64,000 nt of DNA from Roseovarius nanhaiticus (GTDB lineage: Bacteria; Pseudomonadota; Alphaproteobacteria; Rhodobacterales; Rhodobacteraceae): positions 1-64,000 of the forward strand of contig NZ_FTNV01000002.1 in NCBI RefSeq assembly GCF_900156535.1. Direction: 5' to 3'. Positions 17,400-25,448 of this stretch are shown in pieces. A program made the translations under genes and the position numbers. Position 1 is the stretch's first letter. Each line of letters begins with the position of its first letter. Under the pieces are notes generated by a model, which worked only from the letters and a program-made list of their open reading frames with translations, had not been told where the DNA came from and searched no databases.

Positions 17400-17431
17400 A
17401 TTTTGGCCGAAATATTTCGTTCGGCCAAAAT
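17400..17431. repeat. Perfect 12-bp inverted repeat, possible terminator or site
   Basis: ATTTTGGCCGAA and TTCGGCCAAAAT are separated by eight bases. It lies about 120 bases behind the nrdJ stop. A perfect 12-bp palindrome TGCCACGTGGCA follows at 17453-17464. The A/T-rich outer arms could serve as a bidirectional terminator, but two ordered palindromes plus a hairpin also resemble a protein-binding region. Confidence 0.6.
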
Positions 17432-17488
17432 CGTTCTAATTCAGGTTGTTAATGCCACGTGGCAAAACTAACCCCGCTTCGTGGCAAA

Positions 17489-17506
17489 CCAAAACAGCGG
17501 TTTTGG
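17489..17506 (-). terminator. Candidate nrdJ terminator hairpin
   Basis: CCAAAAC/GTTTTGG with a four-base loop lies 41 bases behind the nrdJ stop codon and is followed on the minus strand by TTTGCC. The stem is short and the T-run weak. Confidence 0.4.
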
Positions 17507-17547
17507 CATAACTACGCCCGTCCCGATATAATCCTATGTGGCGGCAG

Positions 17548-19848
17548 TCATTGACATTTCGAATGACCGCAACTGGCGCATGTCATACAGCCCTCAACCA
17601 TCCGCATCGCGTAATCGCCACAGCTGCTGCAGGCGGGACCCCGCCCGGAACCAAGGTTGACCACCTCTGCCGTGGGATCGGCTTTGAGGCCCAAGCCCTC
17701 GCCCGCAAGAAAGCCCGTCTTGACCATGTGCTGCTCCAAAATGCCGCCAATCGCCGCGAGGATCGAGGGCACGTATTTGCCCTGCATCCAGGCGCCGCCG
17801 CGCGGATCGAAGACGGCTTTCAGCTCTTCCACGACAAAGCTGACATCGCCGCCCCGCCGGAATACGGCCGAAATCATCCGCGTCAGTGCAACGGTCCAGG
17901 CGAAATGTTCCATGTTCTTGGAGTTGATGAAAACCTCAAAGGGCCGGCGGCGGCCGCCAAGGATCACATCATTCACGGTGATATAGATGGCATGGCTGCT
18001 ATCGGGCCATTTCAGCTTGTAAGTCATCCCCTCCAGCTCGGTCGGGCGGTCCAGCGGCTCGGACATGTAGACGATCTCGGCGCTGTCGCCGGTCTGGTCC
18101 GCGATTTGCGCAGGCGCCTCACCCGGCGCCACATCGGCGCTCTCACTGACGCTCAGGACGCTGCCGGTTATGTCATTGGGACGATAGGTGGTGCAGCCCT
18201 TGCAGCCGCTTTCCCATGCCTGCATGTAGACATCCTTGAACGCATCAAAGCTGATATCCTCAGGGCAGTTGATCGTCTTGGAAATACTGCTGTCGACCCA
18301 TTTCTGCGCCGCCGCCTGCATGCGCACGTGATCGGCGGGGGCCAACGTCTGGGCATTGACGAAATAGTCCGGCAGTTCGGCATCGCCGAAACGGTCGCGC
18401 CACATCTGCACAGCGTAATCGACCACCTCTTCCTCGGTCCGCGTCCCGTCCTTTTGCAGCACCTTGCGGGTGTAGCTATAGGCAAACACAGGCTCAATCC
18501 CGCTGCTGACATTGCCCGCATAGAGGCTGATCGTGCCAGTGGGCGCGATCGAGGTCAGCAGGGCGTTGCGGATGCCATGCTTGCCGACGGCGGCGCGCAC
18601 ATCCTCGTCCATGGCTTGCATTGTGCCGCTGGACAGATAGGCCTCGGCGTCAAAGAGCGGAAACGCACCCTTTTCCTTGGCCAGATCGACCGAGGCCAGA
18701 TAGGCGGCCCGCGCGATGGCCTTCAGCCACGCCTCGGTCTGCGCCGCCGCCTCTTTCGAGCCATAGCGCTGCCCGACCATCAACAGAGCATCGGCCAGGC
18801 CGGTGACGCCCAGACCGATGCGGCGCTTGGCCTGCGCCTCTGCCTCCTGCTGCGGCAGCGGAAACTGGCTGGCATCGACGACATTGTCCATCATGCGCAC
18901 GGCCGTGGCCACCAGGTCCGCCAGCGCATCCTCGTCCAGACCTGCGGTGTCGCCGAAGGGATCATTGACCAGCCGCGCCATGTTGATCGAGCCCAGAAGG
19001 CAGGCGCCATAAGGCGGCAGTGGCTGCTCGCCGCAGGGGTTGGTCGCGGCGATCGTCTCGCAATAGGCCAGATTGTTTGCCTGATTGATGCGGTCGATAA
19101 AGATCACGCCCGGTTCGGCGTAATCGTAGGTCGCCTGCATGATCCGATTCCAAAGGTCACGCGCCTGAACGGTGCGGTACACCTTGCCGTCGAACTCCAG
19201 ATCCCAAGGCCCATCCGCCTCGACGGCGGCCATGAAAGGATCCGTCACCAGAACGCTCAGGTTGAAATTTCGCAGCCGTGCCGCATCACTTTTGGCGGCG
19301 ATGAACTCCTCGATATCGGGATGATCGCAGCGCATGGTCGCCATCATGGCCCCGCGGCGCGCGCCCGCGCTCATGATGGTGCGGCACATCGCATCCCAAA
19401 CGTCCATAAAGCTGAGAGGCCCACTTGCATCGGCGCCCACGCCCTTGACCACCGCACCCCGCGGGCGGATGGTCGAGAAATCATAGCCGATCCCGCCGCC
19501 CTGCTGCATGGTCAGCGCGGCCTCGCGCAGCGCGTCGAAAATGCCGCCCATATCGTCCGGCACGGTCCCCATAACGAAGCAGTTGAAGAGCGTGACCTTC
19601 CGCTCGGTCCCCGCGCCGGCGGTGATGCGCCCGGCGGGCAGGAACTTGAAATCCTCAAGCGCGCCATAAAAACGGTCTTCCCATTTCTCGGGCTCCGCCT
19701 CGGGCGCGGCCAGCGCGCGGGCAATCCGGCGCCAGCTATCCTCGACACTTGCATCGCCGCGCTTGTCCGCGCTGCCGTCCTCGCCAGGCTGGAACCGGTA
19801 CTTCATGTTCCAGATCTGTTCGGAAATAGGGGCAGCGAAACGGCTCAT
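17548..19848 (-). CDS. nrdJ: Adenosylcobalamin-dependent (class II) ribonucleotide reductase
   Basis: This 766-residue enzyme makes deoxyribonucleotides using coenzyme B12 and needs no oxygen. Visible family features are LFNCFVMG (redox-active Cys region), QQGGGIGYDFSTIRPRG, the NPCGEQPLPPYGACLLGSIN segment with the thiyl-radical Cys, APTGTISLYAGNVSSGIEP, and CKGCTTYRPN. The C-terminal Cys-rich tail (CSSCGDYAMRM, CMTCASCGHSKC) probably re-reduces the active site. The length is normal for this NrdJ subgroup. It is a single gene; a cobalamin riboswitch was looked for upstream and not seen. Long open frames on the opposite strand are shadows of its high GC content. Confidence 0.96.
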   Translation of the reverse strand: MSRFAAPISEQIWNMKYRFQPGEDGSADKRGDASVEDSWRRIARALAAPEAEPEKWEDRFYGALEDFKFLPAGRITAGAGTERKVTLFNCFVMGTVPDDMGGIFDALREAALTMQQGGGIGYDFSTIRPRGAVVKGVGADASGPLSFMDVWDAMCRTIMSAGARRGAMMATMRCDHPDIEEFIAAKSDAARLRNFNLSVLVTDPFMAAVEADGPWDLEFDGKVYRTVQARDLWNRIMQATYDYAEPGVIFIDRINQANNLAYCETIAATNPCGEQPLPPYGACLLGSINMARLVNDPFGDTAGLDEDALADLVATAVRMMDNVVDASQFPLPQQEAEAQAKRRIGLGVTGLADALLMVGQRYGSKEAAAQTEAWLKAIARAAYLASVDLAKEKGAFPLFDAEAYLSSGTMQAMDEDVRAAVGKHGIRNALLTSIAPTGTISLYAGNVSSGIEPVFAYSYTRKVLQKDGTRTEEEVVDYAVQMWRDRFGDAELPDYFVNAQTLAPADHVRMQAAAQKWVDSSISKTINCPEDISFDAFKDVYMQAWESGCKGCTTYRPNDITGSVLSVSESADVAPGEAPAQIADQTGDSAEIVYMSEPLDRPTELEGMTYKLKWPDSSHAIYITVNDVILGGRRRPFEVFINSKNMEHFAWTVALTRMISAVFRRGGDVSFVVEELKAVFDPRGGAWMQGKYVPSILAAIGGILEQHMVKTGFLAGEGLGLKADPTAEVVNLGSGRGPACSSCGDYAMRMVEGCMTCASCGHSKCQ

Positions 19849-20113
19849 GGCACGGGACCTCGGCAGGGGAATAAAGGCGAAAATGGGCGAAGCCTCACAC
19901 TACGCCCGGCACCCCGCCCGGTCAACGGCACAAGCGGGCAAGAACGCCCTGCCCCAGCGGCAGGATCGCACGCCGCTGAGCGTACTCTCCGCCCGGCAGC
20001 GCGCTCTTTTCATCTTAGCAAAAATACTCAAATCTCGCCACGGCCAAAACACGCTGGTCGCGCCGCAATCCGCGCCCCATTGAACATCCCGCAGAGCGCC
20101 ATAGAATAGGGGC

Positions 20114-20551
20114 ATGACACCCGCCCCCCTTAATCTGATCAAGCTCAGCGTCGGCTCGGACAGCGTTGAAAGCATGGTCGCCTGGCAATCGACGCGCCGC
20201 GCACAGGGCGCTGATGGATTGCCGCGCCACGTGACGCGCATGTGGCCCAAGCGCGAGGCTGAGCTGATAGAGGGCGGCGGCTCGATCTACTGGATCATCC
20301 AGGGCGTCCTGCAATGTCGCCAACGTATCCTGCGACTCGACGAAACGGTGGGCGCCGACGGAATCAGGCGCTGCGCCATCGTGCTCGATCCGCACGTCAT
20401 ACGCACGGCTACGGCCCTGAAACGGCCCTTTCAGGGCTGGCGCTATCTTCCGGGCGCTGATGCGCCCGCGGATTTACCCGCGCAGCGACAGAACGAAGAG
20501 GCACTTCCCCCCGATCTCAGCGCGGCCCTGTCGGAGATAGGTGTGCTTTAA
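20114..20551 (+). CDS. DUF1489 family protein
   Basis: This 145-residue protein has the alphaproteobacterial DUF1489 signature: LNLIKLSVGSDSVESMVAWQ near the N-terminus, PRHVTRMWPKREAELIEGGGSIYWIIQGVLQCRQRI in the middle, and ALKRPFQGWRYL. It is cytosolic and its biochemical role is not known. It is divergent from nrdJ, which shares the 265-bp gap. A stem-loop terminator follows the stop. It is conserved widely in Rhodobacterales and Rhizobiales. Confidence 0.9.
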   Translation: MTPAPLNLIKLSVGSDSVESMVAWQSTRRAQGADGLPRHVTRMWPKREAELIEGGGSIYWIIQGVLQCRQRILRLDETVGADGIRRCAIVLDPHVIRTATALKRPFQGWRYLPGADAPADLPAQRQNEEALPPDLSAALSEIGVL

Positions 20552-20854
20552 AGGCAACAGCCGCGCGGACTCGCGCGGCTTTCCGCACGTCCTGATCTGG
20601 CAGGTCAGGCACTTTGCCGCCGACCCCCAAAAGCCAGCATAGCCCTGTAATTAAAACACAAAAACGTCCCAACCACCCTTTTTGGAACGTGCGGTTTTGA
20701 ACTTGGCAATTTACCGCCGACCTCATTCACATTTTCTTGAAACCAAGCGATTGCGCAAGTCGTTGCATCCGGTAAGCTGATCCTAAATAGGGGCTTATGA
20801 GGCGCGTGTCCGGCAGTCCCGCTGGCGCGTCTGAGACAACGAAAGGACGATCAC
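20552..20854. other. Intergenic region: terminator of the DUF1489 gene and upstream region of the barrel gene
   Basis: A terminator lies at 20559-20582. The remainder up to 20854 is AT-richer than the neighbourhood and should contain the promoter of the outer-membrane protein gene. AAAGGA precedes its ATG. No confident -35/-10 pair could be chosen. Confidence 0.6.
20559..20582 (+). terminator. Rho-independent terminator behind the DUF1489 gene
   Basis: A 9-bp stem, AGCCGCGCG/CGCGCGGCT, with a four-base loop and a short TTT tail lies 8 bases after the stop codon. Confidence 0.75.
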
Positions 20855-21448
20855 ATGAAATATCTGCTCTCCGCAGCCGCAGCTTCGGCCCTGATGGCCG
20901 GCACCGCATTCGCAGGCAACATCGAGCCCGCGCCCATGGAGCCCGTCATCGCACCGGCACCTGCGCCTGTCTTCACGTCGCCCAACTGGACCGGCTTCTA
21001 CGTCGGCGGCCAGCTCGGCTATGCAAATGTCGACACCAGCATCGCCAACGTTGACGGCGACGGCCTCATCGGTGGTCTGACCGCCGGTTACGACTATGAC
21101 CTCGGCAACTGGGTCGTCGGTGCAGGCCTTGACTACGACTGGACCGATGTCACGCTCAGCGGCGTCAACCTCGACGTCGAGAACGTGTTCCGCGCCAAGC
21201 TGCGCGGCGGCTACAAGCTGGGTGATGGCCTGCTCTATGCAACCGCCGGTTACGCCAATGTCGACGTCCAGACCCTGGGCAACGAAGACGGCTATTTCGT
21301 CGGCGCCGGCTACGAGCACCTGATCACCGAGAACATCTCGCTCGGCGGCGAAGTCCTGTACCACGAGTTCGACGGCCTGCCCGCCGGCGGCGTGAACACG
21401 GACCCCGACGCGACGACTGCTCAGGTCCGCGCGACGTTCCGCTTCTAA
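20855..21448 (+). CDS. Outer-membrane beta-barrel protein (porin family)
   Basis: This 197-residue protein has a clear Sec signal peptide (MKYLLSAAAASALMAGTAFA, cut before G21) and a short Pro/Ala linker. It then shows alternating strands rich in G, Y and D (NWTGFYVGGQLGYANVD, LRGGYKLGDGLLYATAGYAN, GAGYEHLITENISLGGEVLYHEF). It ends in TFRF with the terminal Phe used by the BAM complex. Such 8-stranded barrels resemble Omp25/OmpW-like surface proteins of alphaproteobacteria. Net charge is strongly acidic, as is common in marine species. It is a monocistronic gene with a strong terminator. Confidence 0.9.
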   Translation: MKYLLSAAAASALMAGTAFAGNIEPAPMEPVIAPAPAPVFTSPNWTGFYVGGQLGYANVDTSIANVDGDGLIGGLTAGYDYDLGNWVVGAGLDYDWTDVTLSGVNLDVENVFRAKLRGGYKLGDGLLYATAGYANVDVQTLGNEDGYFVGAGYEHLITENISLGGEVLYHEFDGLPAGGVNTDPDATTAQVRATFRF

Positions 21449-21493
21449 TTCAGCAGCCGGGCCTTCTGGCCCGGCATACTGCCAAACCAAGAA

Positions 21494-21525
21494 CGCGCGG
21501 CCCTATCGGGTCGCGCGTTTTTTTT
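21494..21525 (+). terminator. Strong rho-independent terminator behind the barrel gene
   Basis: A 10-bp stem (CGCGCGGCCC/GGGTCGCGCG, one G-T pair) with loop TATC is followed by eight T. An additional GCCGGGCC/GGCCCGGC hairpin lies just before it near 21,456-21,475. It sits between the convergent barrel gene and hisG. Confidence 0.9.
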
Positions 21526-21548
21526 CGTCCCACCAGCCTGGCTCTGCG

Positions 21549-22244
21549 TCAATCCACGCCAAGCTTGGCGATCAATTCCGACATCACACCGCGCTCGGCA
21601 TCGCTCAGCTCGGCTCGGCGCGCGCGAAAGAGCGTCGCCTGACTGCGCAGGATCACACCGTCGTCCAGCAATTTCAGATGGTTCGCCCGCAGCGTGTCTC
21701 CGGTCGAGGTGATGTCGGCGATGGCCTCCGCCGTCTCATTCTTGACCGTACCCTCAGTCGCTCCCTGGCTGTCGATCAGCCGGTAATCAGCCACGCCATG
21801 CTCGCGCAGGAAATCCCGCACGAGGCGGTGATACTTCGTTGCGATGCGCAGGCGATGTCCGTGCACCTCACGAAACGCCGCCGCGACTGCATCCAGATCG
21901 TCTAGCGTCCCCACATCGACCCAGGCCTGCGGCACCGCCAGCACAAGGTCCGCATGGCCGAAGCCCAGCTCGGCCAGCGGCTCAACCCGCGTATCCCACT
22001 GCGCCAAGGTCTCGCGCACCAGATCTGTGCCGGTGACGCCCAGATGGATATTACCCAGCGCCAGTTCGCGCGGGATCTCTCCTGCGGAGAGCAGGACCAA
22101 CTCCACATCACCCGCGCCCTCGACGATGCCAGCATATTCGCGCTCGGACCCGGTCCGGCCCAGCGTCACGCCGCGCGCCCCGAACCAGTCAAAAGTCTTC
22201 TCCATCAGCCGCCCCTTGGACGGCACGCCCAGACGCACACTCAT
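21549..22244 (-). CDS. hisG: ATP phosphoribosyltransferase catalytic subunit (short form)
   Basis: This 231-residue enzyme catalyses the first step of histidine synthesis, joining ATP and PRPP. It is the short form that lacks the C-terminal regulatory domain and needs HisZ. Conserved stretches are LGVPSKGRLMEKT, LGVTGTDLVRET and a PRPP-loop segment LIDSQGATEGTVKNETAEAIADITSTG. It overlaps hisZ by four bases (ATGA) and is the last gene of hisS-hisZ-hisG. Confidence 0.95.
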   Translation of the reverse strand: MSVRLGVPSKGRLMEKTFDWFGARGVTLGRTGSEREYAGIVEGAGDVELVLLSAGEIPRELALGNIHLGVTGTDLVRETLAQWDTRVEPLAELGFGHADLVLAVPQAWVDVGTLDDLDAVAAAFREVHGHRLRIATKYHRLVRDFLREHGVADYRLIDSQGATEGTVKNETAEAIADITSTGDTLRANHLKLLDDGVILRSQATLFRARRAELSDAERGVMSELIAKLGVD

Positions 22245-23350
22245 GCCGCACCCTCCGCGCTGAGACGCGCGACAAGGCCGGGACGGATCACACCGCCCAC
22301 CGCCGGAATCTCGCGCCCGGCCCCCAGCCGCCGGGTCAGCGCATCATAGCGCCCTCCCGAGGCGACGGGGGGCAGATCGGGATGCGCCGCGCTCGAAAAT
22401 CCAAAAACGAAACCATCGTAATATTCCATTTGCGCGCGGCCATAGGAAGTCTCGAAAGGCAGCGCCGCGATATCGACGCCGCGTGCCTCCAGCGCCTCCA
22501 ACCGCGCCGCAAGCGCGGCGACGGCGCCTGAGATGGCGGGCATGTCCACCGCGATATCGCGCAGGCGTTCCAGTGCGTTGGGGCATGTCTCGCGCACTGA
22601 CAGCACCGCCGACAGCAATGCAACCTCACCCTCGGCGATGGGCGCTGCCTCGGCATCCGCGCGCAAGGCCTCGATGCGCGCGGCGATCTCGGCCTCGCTG
22701 CGCAGACCGATCAGCGGGCCCGCATCGGCCATGGGATCCTCCATCGCCAAGAGTGCCGCACGGCTGGCGGGCACCGGGCTGCGACCCGAGAAACGTTCGA
22801 TCAACGCGCGAAACCGGCGCGGGCGCCAAACATGGCGGCGCAGCGCCGCCTTGCGCGCATCGGTCGTGCGCAGACCGTCGATGGCGGCCATCAAGATGCC
22901 GATATCGCCCGTTGCAGGCGTCACGTTCAGCGGGGCAAGAATGCCCTGCATCAGCGCAAACACCTCGGCATCCGCCTCGGCCGGGGTGGCCGCGCCCATG
23001 ATCTCGTAGCCGACCTGGAAATACTCGCTGGCGCGGCGCGGGTCGTCCTCCTGCCGGCGAAACACCTCGCCGGAATAGGTATAGCGCGCGGGCTCGGCAG
23101 CGCTTTCCATATGCATCTGCACCACCGGCACCGTGAAATCCGGGCGCAGCATCTGCTCGCCCTTCAGCGGGTCCGAGGTGACGTAGGCACGTGCGCGAAT
23201 ATCCTCGCCATAGAGATCCAGCAGAATCTCGGCTGGCTGCAAGATCGCCGTATCGACCACCGCGGCGCCTGCCGCCTGGAAAACGGCCTCGATGCGCGCA
23301 GCCTCGGCACGAATTGTGGCGCGGCTGGACGGCTGGGCCAAGTCACTCAC
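22241..23350 (-). CDS. hisZ: ATP phosphoribosyltransferase regulatory subunit
   Basis: This 369-residue HisRS paralogue has a class II synthetase-like fold. It binds histidine and activates short HisG. Seen features are [36 protein letters not shown] and [31 protein letters not shown], which correspond to motif 1/2 regions, while the C-terminal anticodon-binding domain is absent. It lies between hisS (8-base overlap) and hisG (4-base overlap). Confidence 0.93.
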   Translation of the reverse strand: MSDLAQPSSRATIRAEAARIEAVFQAAGAAVVDTAILQPAEILLDLYGEDIRARAYVTSDPLKGEQMLRPDFTVPVVQMHMESAAEPARYTYSGEVFRRQEDDPRRASEYFQVGYEIMGAATPAEADAEVFALMQGILAPLNVTPATGDIGILMAAIDGLRTTDARKAALRRHVWRPRRFRALIERFSGRSPVPASRAALLAMEDPMADAGPLIGLRSEAEIAARIEALRADAEAAPIAEGEVALLSAVLSVRETCPNALERLRDIAVDMPAISGAVAALAARLEALEARGVDIAALPFETSYGRAQMEYYDGFVFGFSSAAHPDLPPVASGGRYDALTRRLGAGREIPAVGGVIRPGLVARLSAEGAA

Positions 23351-24833
23351 TGGCCGTACCGCTCAGTATCTCGCGGACCTTGGCCACCATATCCGCGCGC
23401 GGCACCTCGAATTGGCTGGGCCGCTCTTTCCATTCCTCCAGTGTCGCGCTCTCGGCAATCTGCGCGCCCAGGACCAGATCCTTGATCTGCACCATGCCTG
23501 CCGCCTGCTCGTCCGCGCCCTCGATGATGGCGATAGGGCTGCGGCGCTTATCGGCGTATTTCAACTGGTTACCGAAATTTTTGGGATTACCCAGATAAAC
23601 CTCGGCACGGATGCCCGCCGCCCGCAACTCGCCCACCATCGCCTGATAGTCTGCCATGCGGGCGCGGTCCATCACGGTGACAACAACCGGTCCAACAGCG
23701 TCGGCGCCCGCGCGCCCCTGAGCGCGGAGCGCAGCCAGCAGCCGGTCGACACCGATACTGACGCCCGTGGCCGGCACCGCCTGCCCGGTGAAACGCTTGA
23801 CCAGATCGTCATAGCGCCCGCCGCCCGCGACGCTACCGAACTGGCGCTTGTTGCCATCCTCATCGAGGATGTCAAAGGTCAGCTCGGCCTCGAAGACAGG
23901 GCCGGTGTAATAGCCCAGACCGCGCACGACGGAGGGGTCAATCTCAAGTCTATCCTGCCCATAGCCTTGGGCCGCCACCAGCGCCGCGATCTCTTCCAAT
24001 TCGTCGACACCCTCGGCACCAATGGCCGAGCCTTCGACTGCGCGGCGCAAATTGGCCAGGGTCTCTGCCGCATCCGCCCCTTTCGAGGTCAGGAATGCGA
24101 TCACCGGCTCAGCCTGCGTTTCGGTCAGGCCTACTCCATCGATATACGCCCCCGAGGCATCCAGCCGCCCCTTGCCCAAAAGCTGGCGCACGCCATCACT
24201 GCCGACCTTGTCGAATTTGTCGATGGTGCGCAGAACGGCGTCGCGCTGTCCTTGATCATCCAAGCCCATGATTTCGAGCACACCGTTCAAAACCTTACGG
24301 TTGTTCACCCGCACCACGTAATCGCCGCGGGCGATCCCCACCGTCTCGAGGCAATCGGCCAGCATCGCGCAGATCTCGGCATCCGCCGCGACCGAGGGCG
24401 CGCCCACAGTATCCGCATCGCACTGATAAAACTGGCGAAACCGCCCCGGCCCCGGCTTCTCGTTGCGCCAGACAGGGCCCATCGCATAGCGGCGATAAGG
24501 CGTCGGAAGATCCTCTTTATGCTGCGCATAGACCCGCGCCAGCGGCGCCGTCAGATCATAGCGCAGCGCGAGCCAATCGCCCGGCTTCTCGCCCTCATCC
24601 TCCTGCCATGCGAAAACGCCCGCATTCGGGCGCTCGACATCGGGGAGGAACTTGCCCAGCGCCTCGACCGTCTCGACAGCCGAGCTGTCCAGCGCATCGA
24701 AGCCGTAGTGATGATAAACGCGCGCAATGGCTTCCAGCATGGCCGCGCGTTCGACAACCTCGGCGCCAAAATAATCCCGAAAGCCCTTCGGCGTCTGCGC
24801 CTTTGGGCGCGGCGTCTTCTTCTGCTTGGCCAT
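23343..24833 (-). CDS. hisS: Histidyl-tRNA synthetase
   Basis: This 496-residue class II aminoacyl-tRNA synthetase charges tRNA-His. Motif 2 is readable as [26 protein letters not shown]. The histidine-binding segment [12 protein letters not shown] and motif 3 ([13 protein letters not shown]) follow, and the C-terminal anticodon-binding domain ends the protein. ATG 24833 ([11 protein letters not shown]) is preferred over an upstream start at 24857 because GGGAG is well placed before it. It is divergent from slyX. Grouping with hisZ-hisG puts a housekeeping gene and histidine biosynthesis in one transcript. Confidence 0.95.
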   Translation of the reverse strand: MAKQKKTPRPKAQTPKGFRDYFGAEVVERAAMLEAIARVYHHYGFDALDSSAVETVEALGKFLPDVERPNAGVFAWQEDEGEKPGDWLALRYDLTAPLARVYAQHKEDLPTPYRRYAMGPVWRNEKPGPGRFRQFYQCDADTVGAPSVAADAEICAMLADCLETVGIARGDYVVRVNNRKVLNGVLEIMGLDDQGQRDAVLRTIDKFDKVGSDGVRQLLGKGRLDASGAYIDGVGLTETQAEPVIAFLTSKGADAAETLANLRRAVEGSAIGAEGVDELEEIAALVAAQGYGQDRLEIDPSVVRGLGYYTGPVFEAELTFDILDEDGNKRQFGSVAGGGRYDDLVKRFTGQAVPATGVSIGVDRLLAALRAQGRAGADAVGPVVVTVMDRARMADYQAMVGELRAAGIRAEVYLGNPKNFGNQLKYADKRRSPIAIIEGADEQAAGMVQIKDLVLGAQIAESATLEEWKERPSQFEVPRADMVAKVREILSGTASE

Positions 24834-25001
24834 CTCATCGTCTCCCGGAGGTCGCATGACTTGCCGCGCGGTCTAGCCCAAGCACCGCAGGTCGGCAAGG
24901 GAAGGCGCCCGGCCCATGTTTCACCTTGTCGAAATACTCAATCGACGCCCGCCACCGGCGCGGCGCTTGACGCGGCGCGCAGCGCGGGCCAAACCGAGCC
25001 T

Positions 25002-25196
25002 ATGGAACAGCTCGAAGAACAGATCGCCCATCTCACCCGCGCCGTCGATGATCTGTCGGATACGGTCGCGCGGCAAGATACCGAGATCGCAACGCTCACC
25101 CGCCGGGTCGAGATGCTGATGCGCCGCGAGGCCGCGCGCGACAGCGATGGCGGCGGCTCGGTCACCTTGGGCGATGAGCGCCCGCCGCATTACTGA
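25002..25196 (+). CDS. slyX: SlyX family protein
   Basis: This 64-residue coiled-coil protein reads MEQLEEQIAHLTRAVDDLSD and ends GGGSVTLGDERPPHY. The DLSDTVARQDxEIxxLTRRVEMLM heptad pattern and the terminal RPPHY are the SlyX signature. The function of SlyX is not established. It sits in frame inside a much longer open frame running antisense through hisS, so its true start could be missed; ATG 25002 is the conserved one. Confidence 0.88.
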   Translation: MEQLEEQIAHLTRAVDDLSDTVARQDTEIATLTRRVEMLMRREAARDSDGGGSVTLGDERPPHY

Positions 25197-25214
25197 ACGC
25201 GAAGGAAGCCTGCA

Positions 25215-25394
25215 GTGATAAAGTATATCTATCCAGACGGCACCCATTGCTACCGCGCGCTGCACACGACCCATGCGGTATTCCGCGACGACGAGGGCAG
25301 ATTGATTGCCCGCGCCGAGAAGGCGGACGGCACGCTTTACGAGTTTGAGATCAAGGCTTTCGAGTTGCTCAAGCCGGGTCGCCAATATAGCTGA
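25215..25394 (+). CDS. Small hypothetical protein downstream of slyX
   Basis: This 59-residue reading frame starts at GTG 25215 behind GAAGGAAG (MIKYIYPDGTHCYRALHTTHAVF...) and ends KPGRQYS. Composition is protein-like, with many Y, F and charged residues that suggest a small beta-sheet protein. It begins 18 bases after slyX on the same strand, so the two probably share a transcript. No family was recognised. The non-ATG start makes it easy to miss. Confidence 0.6.
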   Translation: MIKYIYPDGTHCYRALHTTHAVFRDDEGRLIARAEKADGTLYEFEIKAFELLKPGRQYS

Positions 25395-25448
25395 CGCGCA
25401 GCGCGCACCGAAGATTTGCAATCAACAACCTGCGTTCGGCGTCCCGCG

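Larger units (their letters stand above)
17113..17547. other. Noncoding boundary segment between island and core genome
   Basis: There is no gene. The segment holds the upstream region of the exonuclease remnant (repeat copy B) and a dense group of inverted repeats between 17,396 and 17,510, which lie behind the nrdJ stop codon. The stretch is clearly more AT-rich than the flanking core DNA. Confidence 0.6.

Noticed and set aside
17536-20109. An 857-codon open frame antisense to nrdJ
   Set aside because: It mirrors the codon structure of nrdJ in very GC-rich DNA, has no family motif, and nrdJ is unmistakable on the other strand.
19849-20113. Cobalamin riboswitch before nrdJ
   Set aside because: A B12 box and the expected long structured leader could not be recognised in this gap.
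20700-20854. A sigma-70 promoter before the barrel gene (TTGCAT-N15-TAAATA)
   Set aside because: The spacing is too short and other equally weak pairs exist, so no choice can be defended.
23292-25001. A long plus-strand frame leading into slyX
   Set aside because: Only the last 64 codons (slyX) are conserved; the rest is antisense to hisS.
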